Assembly (NCBI GenBank): GCA_016794505.1
Contig: JAEUJZ010000131.1
Location: 62,001 to 126,000 of the forward strand
DNA from: Myxococcales bacterium
Lineage (GTDB): Bacteria; Myxococcota_A; Polyangia; Palsa-1104; JAEUJZ01
DNA length: 64,000 nucleotides
Direction of reading: 5' to 3'
Positions within the stretch are counted from its first letter, which is position 1, and the number at the start of each line of letters is the position of its first letter. This document shows positions 38,459 to 47,896 of the stretch, one piece after another. The position numbers and the translations under genes are program-made. Below the pieces are notes generated by a model, which had not been told where the DNA came from, did no database searches, and saw only the letters and a list, made by a program, of their open reading frames with translations.

Positions 38459-41400
38459 ATGTCGACCTTGCCTTCATCGCCTGCCCCGGTTCGTGCAACG
38501 AAAAAATTTCAGCGCATCCTGGTCGCCAACCGCAGCGAGATCGCGATTCGCGTATTTCGCGCCTGCAGCGAGCTAGGCATTCGCACGCTTGGCATCGTCA
38601 GCAAAGAAGACAAAGCGGCGCTGCATCGCTACAAAGCGGATGAGACCTATCTGCTCAACGAAGCCGGCGGTCCACGGGCGCAGGTCGGGGCGATTGCGGC
38701 CTATCTCGACATCGAAAACATCGTCGCCATCGCCCGTCGGCACGGTGCAGATGCCGTCCATCCTGGCTATGGCTTCTTGTCGGAAAATGCCGACTTCGCG
38801 CGAGCCTGCGCGCAGGCCGGCATCGTGTTCATCGGTCCTTCGCCACAGGTGCTCGATCTAATGGGGGACAAGACCGCGGCGCGCAGCCAAGCGCTCGCCG
38901 TGGGCCTGCCCGTGGTGCCTGGCAGCGACGGGGCGCTTGCGAGCTTGGATGCAGCCTGCGCCTGTGCCGCGCGCATTGGCTATCCCGTGATCGTCAAGGC
39001 GGCGTTTGGCGGCGGCGGTCGCGGCATGCGCGTCTGCCATCACGAGTCCGAGCTGATCGCGTCGCTGTCGCAGGCCGAGCGCGAAGCCAAGAGCGCCTTT
39101 GGCCGCGGCGATGTCTTCATTGAAAAGTACATCGATCGTCCCAAGCACATCGAAGTGCAGGTGCTGGCCGATGCCTATGGCCATACGGTGCATCTGTATG
39201 AGCGCGACTGCTCGGTGCAGCGACGCCACCAAAAAGTCGTCGAGGTAGCGCCTGCGCCGCGCCTGTCGCCCAAGCTGCGCGAGCGGCTGTGTTACGAAGC
39301 GGTGCGCTTGGCCAAGTCAGTCGGCTACCAGAACGCCGGCACCGTCGAGTTCTTGGTCGATCGCGAAGGCGCGCACTACTTCATCGAAATGAACCCGCGC
39401 ATCCAGGTCGAGCACACCGTGACCGAGCTGGTGACCGGCATCGACATCGTCAAGAGCCAGATCCACGTCGCAGAAGGCTATCCGCTGGCAAGTCCCGAGA
39501 TCGGCATTTCAGCGCAAGATGCGATCTCGCTGCGCGGCTTCGCGGTGCAAGCGCGCATCACGACCGAAGATCCCACCAACCACTTCATTCCCGATTACGG
39601 TCGCATCACGCACTATCGTTCAGCGGCTGGCTTTGGCATTCGGCTCGACGCGGGCACGGCGTTTTCCGGCGCGATTATCACGCCGCACTACGACTCGCTC
39701 TTGGTCAAGGTCTGCGCGCATGCGCTGACGTGGGAAGACGCCTGCCGCAAGCTTGATCGCGCGCTGGCCGAGTGGCGCGTGCGCGGCGTGCGCACCAACA
39801 TCAAGTTCCTGCGCAACGTCGTGCGTCATCCGCGCTTTGTGGCCGGTGAAGCGACGACTGGCTTCATCGCCGACTCGCCCGAGCTTCTGTCTTTTGCCGA
39901 GAGCCACGATCGCGCGACGCGCATCCTGCAGTACATCGGCGACCTGAGCATCAACGGCAACCCGACGGTCAAAGGGGAACGGCCGAGCGGTCTGCGCAAG
40001 CCGGTGGTGCCCGCCCACGACCCCGATGGCGCGATTCCGCCGGGCCTGCGCGATCGCTGGAAACAGCTAGGCAACGACGCATTCTGCGCGTGGCTGCGCG
40101 ATCACAAGCCGCTTCTGCTAACCGATACGACGCTGCGCGATGCCCATCAGTCTCTGCTGGCGACCCGGCTGCGGACCTTCGACATGCTGAAAGTAGCTCC
40201 GGCGATCGCGCAGCACGTGTCCGGTCTGTTTTCCTTGGAGCTGTGGGGCGGCGCGACCTTCGATGTGGCGATGCGCTTTCTGCACGAAGATCCCTGGCAG
40301 CGCCTGGCGATCTTGCGCAAGCAGATTCCCAACATCTTGTTCCAGATGCTCTTACGCGGGGCGAATGCCGTCGGATACAGCAACTATCCCGACAACGTCG
40401 TGCGCAAGTTCGTGCATGAAGCGGCGCGCGTCGGAATTGATGTCTTTCGCGTCTTTGACTCGCTGAACTGGCTGCCGGGTCTTCTGCCAGCGCTTGGCAT
40501 GGTGCGGGAAAGCGGCGCGCTGGCCGAGGCGGCGATCTGCTACACCGGCAACATCGATGACCCCAAGCGCGATCGCTATCCGCTGCACTACTACGTCAGC
40601 CTGGCCAAAGAGCTAGAGCGGGCCGGGGCGCACATCCTTGCGATCAAGGACATGGCGGGTCTGCTGCGGCCGTTTGCGGCGCGGCGCCTGGTGACGGCGC
40701 TGCGTCAAGAAGTCGGGCTGCCGATTCACCTGCACACGCACGACACCGCCGGCATGCAAGGCGCAACGCTTTTGCTTGCAGCCGAAGCCGGCGTCGACAT
40801 CGTCGATGTTGCGCTGGGCGCGATGTCAGGACTTACGTCGCAGCCGAGCTGCGAGACGCTGGTCGCGGCGTTCGAACACCACGAGCGCGCGACGGGCCTG
40901 GACTTCAACCGCCTGCTGGAGTTTTCCGACTATTGGGAAGCGGTGCGCGCGATCTATCAGCCATTCGAGTCGGGCATGAAGGCCAGCGCTGCCGATGTCT
41001 ATATCCACGAGATCCCAGGCGGCCAGTACAGCAACCTGCGGCCGCAGGCCGAGTCGGTCGGTGTCGGCGATCGCTTGCCCGAGCTCAAGCGCATGTACCA
41101 GACCGTCAATCAGCTGCTCGGCGACATCGTCAAGGTGACACCGTCGTCGAAGATGGTCGGCGATCTTGCTCTGTTCATGCTGACCAATGGCTTGTCACCG
41201 CAAGACCTGATCGATCGCGGCCGCGATCTGGCATTTCCTGAGTCGGTGGTCGGCTACTTCGCGGGCGAAATCGGCCAGCCATCCGGTGGCTTTCCACAAG
41301 CGCTGCGCGACGTGGTGTTAAAGGGCAAGCGCACGTTTGTCGGCCGCCCTGGCGAGACGCTGTCACCCGTCGACTTCAACACAGTGAAGGCCGAGCTAGA

Positions 41401-41953
41401 GGCCAAGATCCGTCGCCAGGCCACGGAACTCGAAGTGATCAGCTACCTGATGTACCCCAAGGTCTTCGTCGAGTTCGCGGCCTTTGAGCGCAAGTACACC
41501 GATGTCTCGATGATCCCCAGCGATGTCTTGTTCTATGGCCTGCGCGTCGGAGAAGAGACCGAGGTTGAGATCGAGCGCGGCAAGACGCTGTTCATCAAGC
41601 TGGTGGCCGTCAGCGAGCCCAACGAAGAAGGCAGCCGCACGCTGTTTTTCGAGCTCAACGGCCACCCGCGCGAAGTGCTGGTCCACGATGCGCGCTCGGG
41701 CCGCGAAGCCAAGACGCGCTTGAAAGCCGACCGCGACAACCTACACCACTTGGCGTCGCCGATGCCCGGCACGGTGATCGACATCAAGGTCAAGCCGGGC
41801 CAAGAAGTGCGCGAGCAAGAGCGCCTGCTGACGATTGAAGCGATGAAGATGGAAATGGCCGTGCCCAGCCCGCTTACTGGCGTGGTCAAAGAGATCTTCG
41901 TCAAGCCCGGCGAGCGCGTCGATACCGGCGATCTTTTGCTGGTCTTTCAGTAA
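38459..41953 (+). CDS. pyc: Pyruvate carboxylase
   Basis: The product has 1,164 residues. It makes oxaloacetate from pyruvate, bicarbonate and ATP, refilling the TCA cycle. The biotin carboxylase part comes first (about 16-470): ATP-grasp motif GFLSENADFARAC, KAAFGGGGRGMRV, EKYIDRPKHIEVQVLADAYGH, and FIEMNPRIQVEHTVTELVTGIDIV. The carboxyl-transferase domain (about 545-820) has TLRDAHQSLLATRLRT and LWGGATFDVAMRFLHEDPW. The biotin carrier domain ends it, with the biotinylated lysine K1130 in EAMKMEM. Length and order match single-chain pyruvate carboxylases. No regulatory gene lies adjacent. Confidence 0.97.
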   Translation: MSTLPSSPAPVRATKKFQRILVANRSEIAIRVFRACSELGIRTLGIVSKEDKAALHRYKADETYLLNEAGGPRAQVGAIAAYLDIENIVAIARRHGADAVHPGYGFLSENADFARACAQAGIVFIGPSPQVLDLMGDKTAARSQALAVGLPVVPGSDGALASLDAACACAARIGYPVIVKAAFGGGGRGMRVCHHESELIASLSQAEREAKSAFGRGDVFIEKYIDRPKHIEVQVLADAYGHTVHLYERDCSVQRRHQKVVEVAPAPRLSPKLRERLCYEAVRLAKSVGYQNAGTVEFLVDREGAHYFIEMNPRIQVEHTVTELVTGIDIVKSQIHVAEGYPLASPEIGISAQDAISLRGFAVQARITTEDPTNHFIPDYGRITHYRSAAGFGIRLDAGTAFSGAIITPHYDSLLVKVCAHALTWEDACRKLDRALAEWRVRGVRTNIKFLRNVVRHPRFVAGEATTGFIADSPELLSFAESHDRATRILQYIGDLSINGNPTVKGERPSGLRKPVVPAHDPDGAIPPGLRDRWKQLGNDAFCAWLRDHKPLLLTDTTLRDAHQSLLATRLRTFDMLKVAPAIAQHVSGLFSLELWGGATFDVAMRFLHEDPWQRLAILRKQIPNILFQMLLRGANAVGYSNYPDNVVRKFVHEAARVGIDVFRVFDSLNWLPGLLPALGMVRESGALAEAAICYTGNIDDPKRDRYPLHYYVSLAKELERAGAHILAIKDMAGLLRPFAARRLVTALRQEVGLPIHLHTHDTAGMQGATLLLAAEAGVDIVDVALGAMSGLTSQPSCETLVAAFEHHERATGLDFNRLLEFSDYWEAVRAIYQPFESGMKASAADVYIHEIPGGQYSNLRPQAESVGVGDRLPELKRMYQTVNQLLGDIVKVTPSSKMVGDLALFMLTNGLSPQDLIDRGRDLAFPESVVGYFAGEIGQPSGGFPQALRDVVLKGKRTFVGRPGETLSPVDFNTVKAELEAKIRRQATELEVISYLMYPKVFVEFAAFERKYTDVSMIPSDVLFYGLRVGEETEVEIERGKTLFIKLVAVSEPNEEGSRTLFFELNGHPREVLVHDARSGREAKTRLKADRDNLHHLASPMPGTVIDIKVKPGQEVREQERLLTIEAMKMEMAVPSPLTGVVKEIFVKPGERVDTGDLLLVFQ

Positions 41954-42136
41954 GCGCAGCCGAGCGGGCGGACGGCGCTTCCAGATCGCTGCGGCGATGC
42001 AAAAAAATGACGCCGCCTGGGAACACGGCTGCTTCACCTTTCGTCTAGCTGACCAACGAAGCCAAACGCAGCGCCAAAGCAGGCGCAGCCCACGTCACTT
42101 CGCAGTCTGTTCCTTGGCAGTTCATTGGAGGCATCC

Positions 42137-42709
42137 ATGCGCACGACTCTTTCTTCGATCGCTTTGCTGGGTCTTCTTCTTTCGAACTCGCTGGCTGTCG
42201 CGCAAGAGGCTGGCTCGGCAGCGCCGACTCCTCGTCCAGCAGCGCCTCCGGTTGAGCGTCCGGCTCTGCCTGAGCGCCTGGCTCCCCGCCCAGCGGGTGA
42301 GCGCCCCGGTGCGGGCGACGTTCGCGCCGATCGCCAAGAGATCCGCGCCGATCGCAAAGAGATTCGCGCCGACCGCCAAGAGATCCGCGGCGATCGTCAA
42401 GAGATCCGCGGCGACCGCCAAGAGATCCGCGAGGACAAGCGGGCACTGCGTGATGCCCGTCAGGCGGGAGACAAGGACGCAGCCAAGGCCGCCGCGCAAG
42501 AGCTTCGCAAAGATCGCGCTGAGCTGCGCAAAGACGTAAAAGAGCTACGCCAGGATCGACGCGAGCTTCGCGAAGACAAGCGCGACCTGCGTCGCGACAT
42601 CCGCGATGCCAAGAGCGATGTGCGCGACGCCAAGTCCGATGCGCGTCAAGAACGCCGCGACGCCGCGCGTCCCGGTCCCGGAGCGTCACCGACCGCGCCG
42701 CAGCGCTAG
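42137..42709 (+). CDS. Exported charged heptad-repeat protein
   Basis: The product has 190 residues from an ATG at 42137 with GGAGG just before it. A signal peptide (TLSSIALLGLLLSNSLAVAQ) is followed by a Pro/Ala spacer, then from R63 about 13 heptads of the type R-A-D-R-Q-E-I, later R-x-D-x-x-E-L and finally K-S-D-V-R-D-A. This makes a long, single amphipathic helix or coiled coil rich in Arg and Asp/Glu. DNA for the first five heptads repeats in 21-base steps. In a periplasmic setting such proteins may act as spacers or stress-protective chaperones. Competing frames on the other strand are explained by the GC-rich repeat. No family was recognised. Confidence 0.75.
   Translation: MRTTLSSIALLGLLLSNSLAVAQEAGSAAPTPRPAAPPVERPALPERLAPRPAGERPGAGDVRADRQEIRADRKEIRADRQEIRGDRQEIRGDRQEIREDKRALRDARQAGDKDAAKAAAQELRKDRAELRKDVKELRQDRRELREDKRDLRRDIRDAKSDVRDAKSDARQERRDAARPGPGASPTAPQR
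42323..42440 (+). repeat. 21-base tandem repeat within the heptad protein
   Basis: Five copies of a 21-base unit encoding R-A/G-D-R-Q/K-E-I follow each other with only a few base changes. The first units are the best conserved, pointing to recent duplication. Confidence 0.75.
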
Positions 42710-42729
42710 GCCCGCTTCATCGCCGCTGC

Positions 42730-44211
42730 CTAGAAGTTCACGTCGTAGACTTCGATCTGTGTGCCGCCGCGCGGGAAGTTCTTGTGCTTGCGCAGGATGG
42801 CGAAGCGCCCGGTGTCTGTGACGAACCAGGCGCTGGGGCGCTTGTGGCCGGGCAGCGAGAGCACCTTGCTCACCGTCGGTGAGGCCGCCTGCGGATCCAT
42901 CACCATCAGCTCGAAGGTGTCGGGGTCGGTGCGCTTGGCCGCGACGGCCTCTTCATTCACCGGATCGACGTTCAACGAAAACACCAAGCGCTCGCGACGC
43001 AGAAGCTGCATCTGCAGCGTGTTCATTTCGTACATCTTGGTCGCTCGCGGCAGCGTCAAGTCAACGCGCGACTCGGCTACGGTGCCGTCGGCAGCGCGGT
43101 CATTGCTGCGGATCAGCTCGGCCTTGTGGGACGCGGGATCGATGTGAATGAACAGCGGCTCGGGGTGCTTTTCGCGCAGCTTGGCCCACGCGAAGGTGCC
43201 CGGCAGATCGACGATCGGCTGCGAGTGCCGCAGCTTACCGCTCAGCGTATCGACAAAGCCGATGAAGTCGGGCTGCCGCACGTCGGTCTTTTTGTCATAG
43301 AAGCCGTCGTGCTTGGCGACCAGCGTCTGATAGTCATCCAAGAAATATAGCGGCTGTCCGGTGCCCTTGTCCGTCGTGATGCGTCCGTCATCGCGCACTT
43401 GATAGCTGCGAGCGGTGCCGGCCTTGAGCGTGCTTGCATTCCACGTATGCAGGCTGTATTCGCCGCGCGGTCCATCGGCGGGCCGCTTCAACGACAGGAT
43501 GATCGGACCCGTCGCTGAATGGGTGACGACGATCTCGTTCACCGGGCCGATGTTGCCTTCGCTGGTGCCGGCGCCGGAAAGGGGGATGCGCGCCTTGGTC
43601 TTTAAGCTGTAGATCGTCCCTTGCACCGCATCGCCGACATCGGTGTCGCGCAGCAGGAACAGCACGCGATCCTCGGGCAGCAGCACCATGCGAAAGATCG
43701 AAAGCGGCAGGCCGGACAGAAGCTCTTCCGGCTTGTCTTTGCCGACGCGGAAGCTCAAGTTCGCCGCCGGCAACCCGCCAATCGGCGGTGCCGGAATCGC
43801 AGGGGCTGCCGGGACGGCGGGAGCGCCCTTTTTGCCCGCGCCTTTTTTGCCCGCAGGCGGTGGCGTCGTCGCAGCCGGCGGGGGCGGTGGTGTCGCTGCG
43901 GCGGCAGGCTGCGCCGGAGGGGACAGCTCAGCATGGTGCGGGCGCGCGATCAGGCCCTGCGCTTTCAGCGTCGCAAACGACGCACCGTCGGTCTGCACAT
44001 AAAGCAGCGTGCCGCCATCGGCCGTAAGCAGCATGGCATCGTCGATGTAGCCGCGCTCGGCCACGACCACCGCCAAGGATCCTTGCGCCGCGGGCAGTAC
44101 CTCGGGCTTGCCCGGCGGGGGAAGCGCGGCGCCAGCCAGCCCAGCCAGCGTGCCCAGTCCACAGAGTCCTGCCACCAAGAAAGCAGCTCGCATCTTCGAG
44201 AACGTTCGCAT
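42730..44211 (-). CDS. Exported protein of unknown function
   Basis: The product has 493 residues. A signal peptide (FLVAGLCGLGTLAGLAGA) is followed by a part with YVQTDGASFATLKAQGLIA, then a low-complexity Pro/Ala linker (about 98-150), then a domain of about 340 residues with repeated beta-like segments, for example SLHTWNASTLKAGTARSYQVRDDGR and VDTLSGKLRHSQPIVDLPGTF, which may form a beta-propeller. It has no cysteine after the signal. It lies divergent from tolB and 20 bases from the end of the heptad-repeat gene on the opposite strand. No family was recognised. Confidence 0.65.
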   Translation of the reverse strand: MRTFSKMRAAFLVAGLCGLGTLAGLAGAALPPPGKPEVLPAAQGSLAVVVAERGYIDDAMLLTADGGTLLYVQTDGASFATLKAQGLIARPHHAELSPPAQPAAAATPPPPPAATTPPPAGKKGAGKKGAPAVPAAPAIPAPPIGGLPAANLSFRVGKDKPEELLSGLPLSIFRMVLLPEDRVLFLLRDTDVGDAVQGTIYSLKTKARIPLSGAGTSEGNIGPVNEIVVTHSATGPIILSLKRPADGPRGEYSLHTWNASTLKAGTARSYQVRDDGRITTDKGTGQPLYFLDDYQTLVAKHDGFYDKKTDVRQPDFIGFVDTLSGKLRHSQPIVDLPGTFAWAKLREKHPEPLFIHIDPASHKAELIRSNDRAADGTVAESRVDLTLPRATKMYEMNTLQMQLLRRERLVFSLNVDPVNEEAVAAKRTDPDTFELMVMDPQAASPTVSKVLSLPGHKRPSAWFVTDTGRFAILRKHKNFPRGGTQIEVYDVNF

Positions 44212-44357
44212 GTCTCACGGGTAGCCCCTTGGCCCCCTGCAAGTCAAGCCGCCAGGTGCGAAGCGGCAAGCGCGGTCGTGTGGCCCGGCTGGCGGGTCGA
44301 AAAACAGGCAAAAAATGCGCGGCAAAACTGCGCGGCAAAATTGGTACAGTGGGCAGC

Positions 44358-45710
44358 ATGCGACGAGCTGTTTTTTCCCTCGCGTACGGCGCGGCAGCCG
44401 CCCTGCTGTTTGCCTATGCGGTGGCTCCTGTTTCGTCGGAAGCCCAGGCCCCGACGACTCCCGCGACGCCCGCCGGTCGAGCGGATGATGTCGTTCGCTT
44501 CCGCATCACCAACCCCGGCCAGGCCCTGTACAAGATCGCTGTGCCGGCGGTCTTGGGCGATGCGCAGGCGGCGGCGGTGATGACGGAAGTGCTGTCGGCG
44601 GATCTGGGTGTCTCGGGCTTCTTTAAGATCTTGGATCCCAAGTCGTTTGTGGCCGACTTGACCAAAGAAGACGTCAACTTGGTCGCCGATGCCTGGAAGA
44701 CCGTCGGGGCCGAGAGCGTCATCAAGGCTCGCGTCACCAACAGCGGCGGCGATCTATCCGTCGAGTTTCGGCTGTATGAGCTGGTCAAAGGTGAGCAGCC
44801 GGTGCTGGGCAAGACCTATCGCGGGCCGCTCGGCGACACGCGCAAGCTGGCGCACCTGTTCGCGGCGGAAGTGCTGCGCTATTTCACCGCCGAGGACTCG
44901 TTCTTTCACACCCAGATCGCCTTTGCTCGCGCCGAAGGTCGCCAGCAAGAGCTATCGGTGATGGACTGGGACGGCGCCAACGTGCGGCAGCTTACGCGCA
45001 ACGGCTCGCAGAACTACATGCCGGGGTGGAGCCCGAGCGGCGATGCCCTTTTGTACACCAGCTTTGTGCGCGGCTCGCCCGACCTGTGGCTGATTCCCAG
45101 CGTCGGTGGCAAGCCCAAGCGCGTCTCGACGCGGCCGGGCATGAACACGGGCGGCGTGTTTTCGCCGAACGGCGGTCAGCTTGCCGCCACGCTGTCTTTC
45201 GAGGGCAACAGCGAGATCTATCTGCTGACGCCAAGCGGCGACATCCTGAAGCGCCTGACCAACAACCCCGGCATCGATAGCTCGCCTAGCTATTCGCCGA
45301 ACGGCGGCCAGATCGCCTTCGTCTCGGATCGCTACGGCTCGCCGCAGATCTGGGTGATGGATGCCTCGGGCGCGGGGCAGCGGCGCTTGACCACCAAGGG
45401 CAGCTACAACCAAGAGCCCTCATGGGCGCCCAAGCAGATCAACGGGCAGTCGCTGATCGCGTTTACGGGCCGCGATGAAAAGGGCAACTTCGACGTGTTC
45501 ACGATCAACGTTGGCTCGGGCGAGCTCACCCGCTTGACCGAGGGCAAGGGCAGCAACAGCCATCCCTCGTGGGCGCCGAATGCTCGGGCTCTGGCGTTTA
45601 AGAGCAGCCGCGGCGGCATCTGGGTCACCACCTTTGATGGCAAGAGCGAGCGGCAAGTCTATCGCGGTGCCGTCGAGACCCCGACCTGGGGACCGATGCG
45701 CAGTCCGTAG
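44358..45710 (+). CDS. tolB: TolB-like periplasmic protein
   Basis: The product has 450 residues from an ATG at 44358; the frame begins at 44229. A signal peptide (VFSLAYGAAAALLFAYAVAP) precedes the TolB N-terminal domain (about 40-175, with VLSADLGVSGFFKILDPKSFV) and a six-bladed propeller with repeated motifs GWSPSGDALLYTSF, VFSPNGGQLAATLSFEGNSEIYLL, SYSPNGGQIAFVSDRYGSPQIWVMD and SWAPNARALAFKS. TolB belongs to the Tol-Pal envelope-division system. No tolQ, tolR, tolA or pal gene is next to it here, so it is separated from its usual partners in this window. Confidence 0.92.
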   Translation: MRRAVFSLAYGAAAALLFAYAVAPVSSEAQAPTTPATPAGRADDVVRFRITNPGQALYKIAVPAVLGDAQAAAVMTEVLSADLGVSGFFKILDPKSFVADLTKEDVNLVADAWKTVGAESVIKARVTNSGGDLSVEFRLYELVKGEQPVLGKTYRGPLGDTRKLAHLFAAEVLRYFTAEDSFFHTQIAFARAEGRQQELSVMDWDGANVRQLTRNGSQNYMPGWSPSGDALLYTSFVRGSPDLWLIPSVGGKPKRVSTRPGMNTGGVFSPNGGQLAATLSFEGNSEIYLLTPSGDILKRLTNNPGIDSSPSYSPNGGQIAFVSDRYGSPQIWVMDASGAGQRRLTTKGSYNQEPSWAPKQINGQSLIAFTGRDEKGNFDVFTINVGSGELTRLTEGKGSNSHPSWAPNARALAFKSSRGGIWVTTFDGKSERQVYRGAVETPTWGPMRSP

Positions 45711-45826
45711 TCGTTGCCGGACGCCAGGCGCGGCACACGTCGCAGCCGAGCGTCGCTGAAGGCGCAGCTTTCGTGCTAGGTTCCGCCCACGTCGTGTGGT
45801 GAAGGCGACGAAGTGAGGTGGCGACC

Positions 45827-47260
45827 ATGAACGGGCAGGCAGCGGCGACGCTTATCAAAAACGGCACCCTGGTTACGGCATCAGACACGTTTGCGGCGGA
45901 CTTGTTGATCGCGGGCGGGCGCATCGTGCGCATCGCAGAGCCTGCGGCATCCGATCCAGTGGGCGGCGATGTGAAGGTGATCGATGCCAGCGGCTGCTAT
46001 GTCCTGCCGGGCGGCATTGACGCGCACACGCACTTGGACATGCCGTTTGGTGGAACGACCAGCAGCGACGACTTCGAGACTGGCACGCGCGCCGCAGCAT
46101 TCGGTGGCACGACGACGATCATCGACTTTGCGATCCAGCAGAAGGGCGGCACGCTGCGTCAGGCGCTCGACACCTGGCACGCCAAAGCGCAGGGCAAGGC
46201 GGTCATCGACTATGCCTTCCACATGATCATGACCGACGCGCCCGATGCCAGCCTGCGCGAGATGGCCGACATGGTGCGCGAGGGCGTGACCAGCTTCAAG
46301 CTGTTCATGGCGTATCCCAACGTGCTGCTCCTCGACGACCAGTCGATCTTTAAGTGCATGCTGCGGGCTGGCGAGATCGGCGCGCTGATCTGCATGCACG
46401 CCGAGACCGGCCTGCCCATCGACATCCTGGTCGAGCGGGCGCTGGCACGTGGCCATACCGCGCCCATCTATCACGCGCTGACGCGACCCGAAGCCGCCGA
46501 GGCGACGGGCACCGAGCGCGCGATTGCGCTCGCCGAGATGGCCAAGGTGCCGGTGTACATCGTCCACTTGTCAGCGCAGCGAGCGCTGGAACGGGTCATG
46601 GAAGCGCGCGACCGCGGCCTGCCCGCCTATGCCGAGACCTGCCCGCAGTACCTATTTCTTGACGAAGATGCGCTGCGCGGCACGGCGACCGATCCGTTCG
46701 AGGGCGCCAAGTACGTGTGTACGCCGCCCTTGCGGCCCTCGCATCATCACGATCACCTGTGGCGCGGCCTGCGCAACTATGACCTGCAGGTGGTGTCGAC
46801 GGATCACTGCCCGTTTTGCATGAAAGACCAAAAGATCTTGGGCAAGGACAGCTTTGCCAAGGTCCCCAACGGCATGCCCGGCATCGAGACGCGCCTGCAC
46901 CTGATGCACGATGCGGTACACCGCGGCCAGATTTCGCTCAACCGCTTCGTCGAGATCACCAGCACGGCGCCGGCCAAGATCTTCGGCCTGTATCCCAAGA
47001 AGGGCTCGCTGAACATTGGTGCCGACGGCGATGTCGTGGTCTGGGATCCCAAGCAGGCGCTGACGCTTTCGCACGAAAACCTGCACATGCGCGTCGACTA
47101 TGCGGCCTATCCCGAAAAGACGGTGCTGGGTGCGCCGCGCTTTGTGTTTTCGCGTGGAGAGCTCGTCATCGACGCCACAAACGGCGCCGGCAAGAGCGCG
47201 GTCTGTCTTGGGCGCACCGGTCGCGGCCAGTACATCCGCTGCGGAACCTTCAACCTTTAG
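45827..47260 (+). CDS. hydA: D-hydantoinase/dihydropyrimidinase
   Basis: The product has 477 residues from an ATG at 45827 with GAGG before. It opens cyclic ureides such as dihydrouracil or hydantoins. The metal motif H67-x-H69 is in GGIDAHTHLDMPFGG, the carboxylated lysine is K158 in TSFKLFMAYP, and further family blocks are ICMHAETG, VYIVHLS, YAETCPQYLFL and VSTDHCPF. Length matches the family. It is located directly after tolB but with a 116-base gap and probably separate expression. A pyrimidine-breakdown partner (dihydropyrimidine dehydrogenase) is not in the window. Confidence 0.93.
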   Translation: MNGQAAATLIKNGTLVTASDTFAADLLIAGGRIVRIAEPAASDPVGGDVKVIDASGCYVLPGGIDAHTHLDMPFGGTTSSDDFETGTRAAAFGGTTTIIDFAIQQKGGTLRQALDTWHAKAQGKAVIDYAFHMIMTDAPDASLREMADMVREGVTSFKLFMAYPNVLLLDDQSIFKCMLRAGEIGALICMHAETGLPIDILVERALARGHTAPIYHALTRPEAAEATGTERAIALAEMAKVPVYIVHLSAQRALERVMEARDRGLPAYAETCPQYLFLDEDALRGTATDPFEGAKYVCTPPLRPSHHHDHLWRGLRNYDLQVVSTDHCPFCMKDQKILGKDSFAKVPNGMPGIETRLHLMHDAVHRGQISLNRFVEITSTAPAKIFGLYPKKGSLNIGADGDVVVWDPKQALTLSHENLHMRVDYAAYPEKTVLGAPRFVFSRGELVIDATNGAGKSAVCLGRTGRGQYIRCGTFNL

Positions 47261-47896
47261 CAGCGTGTTGCAGAAGCGCGTGAGCTGACCTGCTGCGTGC
47301 AAGCAAGCACTGCAACCAGGCCTGGATCTGCCGGCTGCTTCTGCGCTGCTCCAGGGCTGAAAGTCGTGACCGCGCCTGGGGATCTTTCAGGAATCCTGAC
47401 CGGATGTTCCTGACCACGACATGGGCGACGTCAGGGCGCTCCTCGATGTGGACCGGCCCAAGCCAGTCGCCTTCAAGCTTCCGCAACGATCGACCTTCGC
47501 CAGCCCCCATGAGGTGAGCAGCGAGTGCTGTGCCGAGAGCGTGGACCTCTCGACAGCGGTCACTCCAACCCACTTATCTTGCACGCCTCCGCTCCTCCTG
47601 ACCTAAGCTCGTGCAAGGCATAGAAAAAGTGTCTGCAGACCCGCATGGCTTCTCTGAACAGGCTCGGTACGGCGGACTGGGAAGTCGGAGTCGAAGAGGT
47701 CTGGCTGGCGCGCTGAAGACGGTCTGGTGGTTGAGTGCGCACGGATGGCGTAAGCCAGACCCACCGGAGCGGCCTGCACGTCCACTGCGCCCGCGCGGCA
47801 GTACGGACCGAAAAAGGGGTGAGCGCAGGAGTGAGGCCGCGCCGCCTGTGCTGCGCTCGCCCGTCGTGCAAATCGCGTCAGCCCACCGCTTGGTCG
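47261..47896. other. Intergenic region with weak frames
   Basis: This 636-base gap is somewhat lower in GC than its neighbours. A minus-strand frame (47250-47573, 107 residues) and extensions of the PEGA gene frame cross it. Neither shows a ribosome-binding site, a signal peptide or a recognised motif. It may be decayed coding sequence, since the minus-strand frame keeps a protein-like composition. No terminator with a T-run was found. Confidence 0.35.

Noticed and set aside
41997..42539. Alternative frame over the heptad-repeat protein
   Set aside because: Basic repeats arise from the 21-base unit read out of frame; the signal peptide and GGAGG support the 42137 frame.
47250..47573. 107-residue minus-strand frame after hydA
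   Set aside because: It overlaps the end of hydA and has no ribosome-binding site or recognisable motif; kept only as a note within the intergenic entry.
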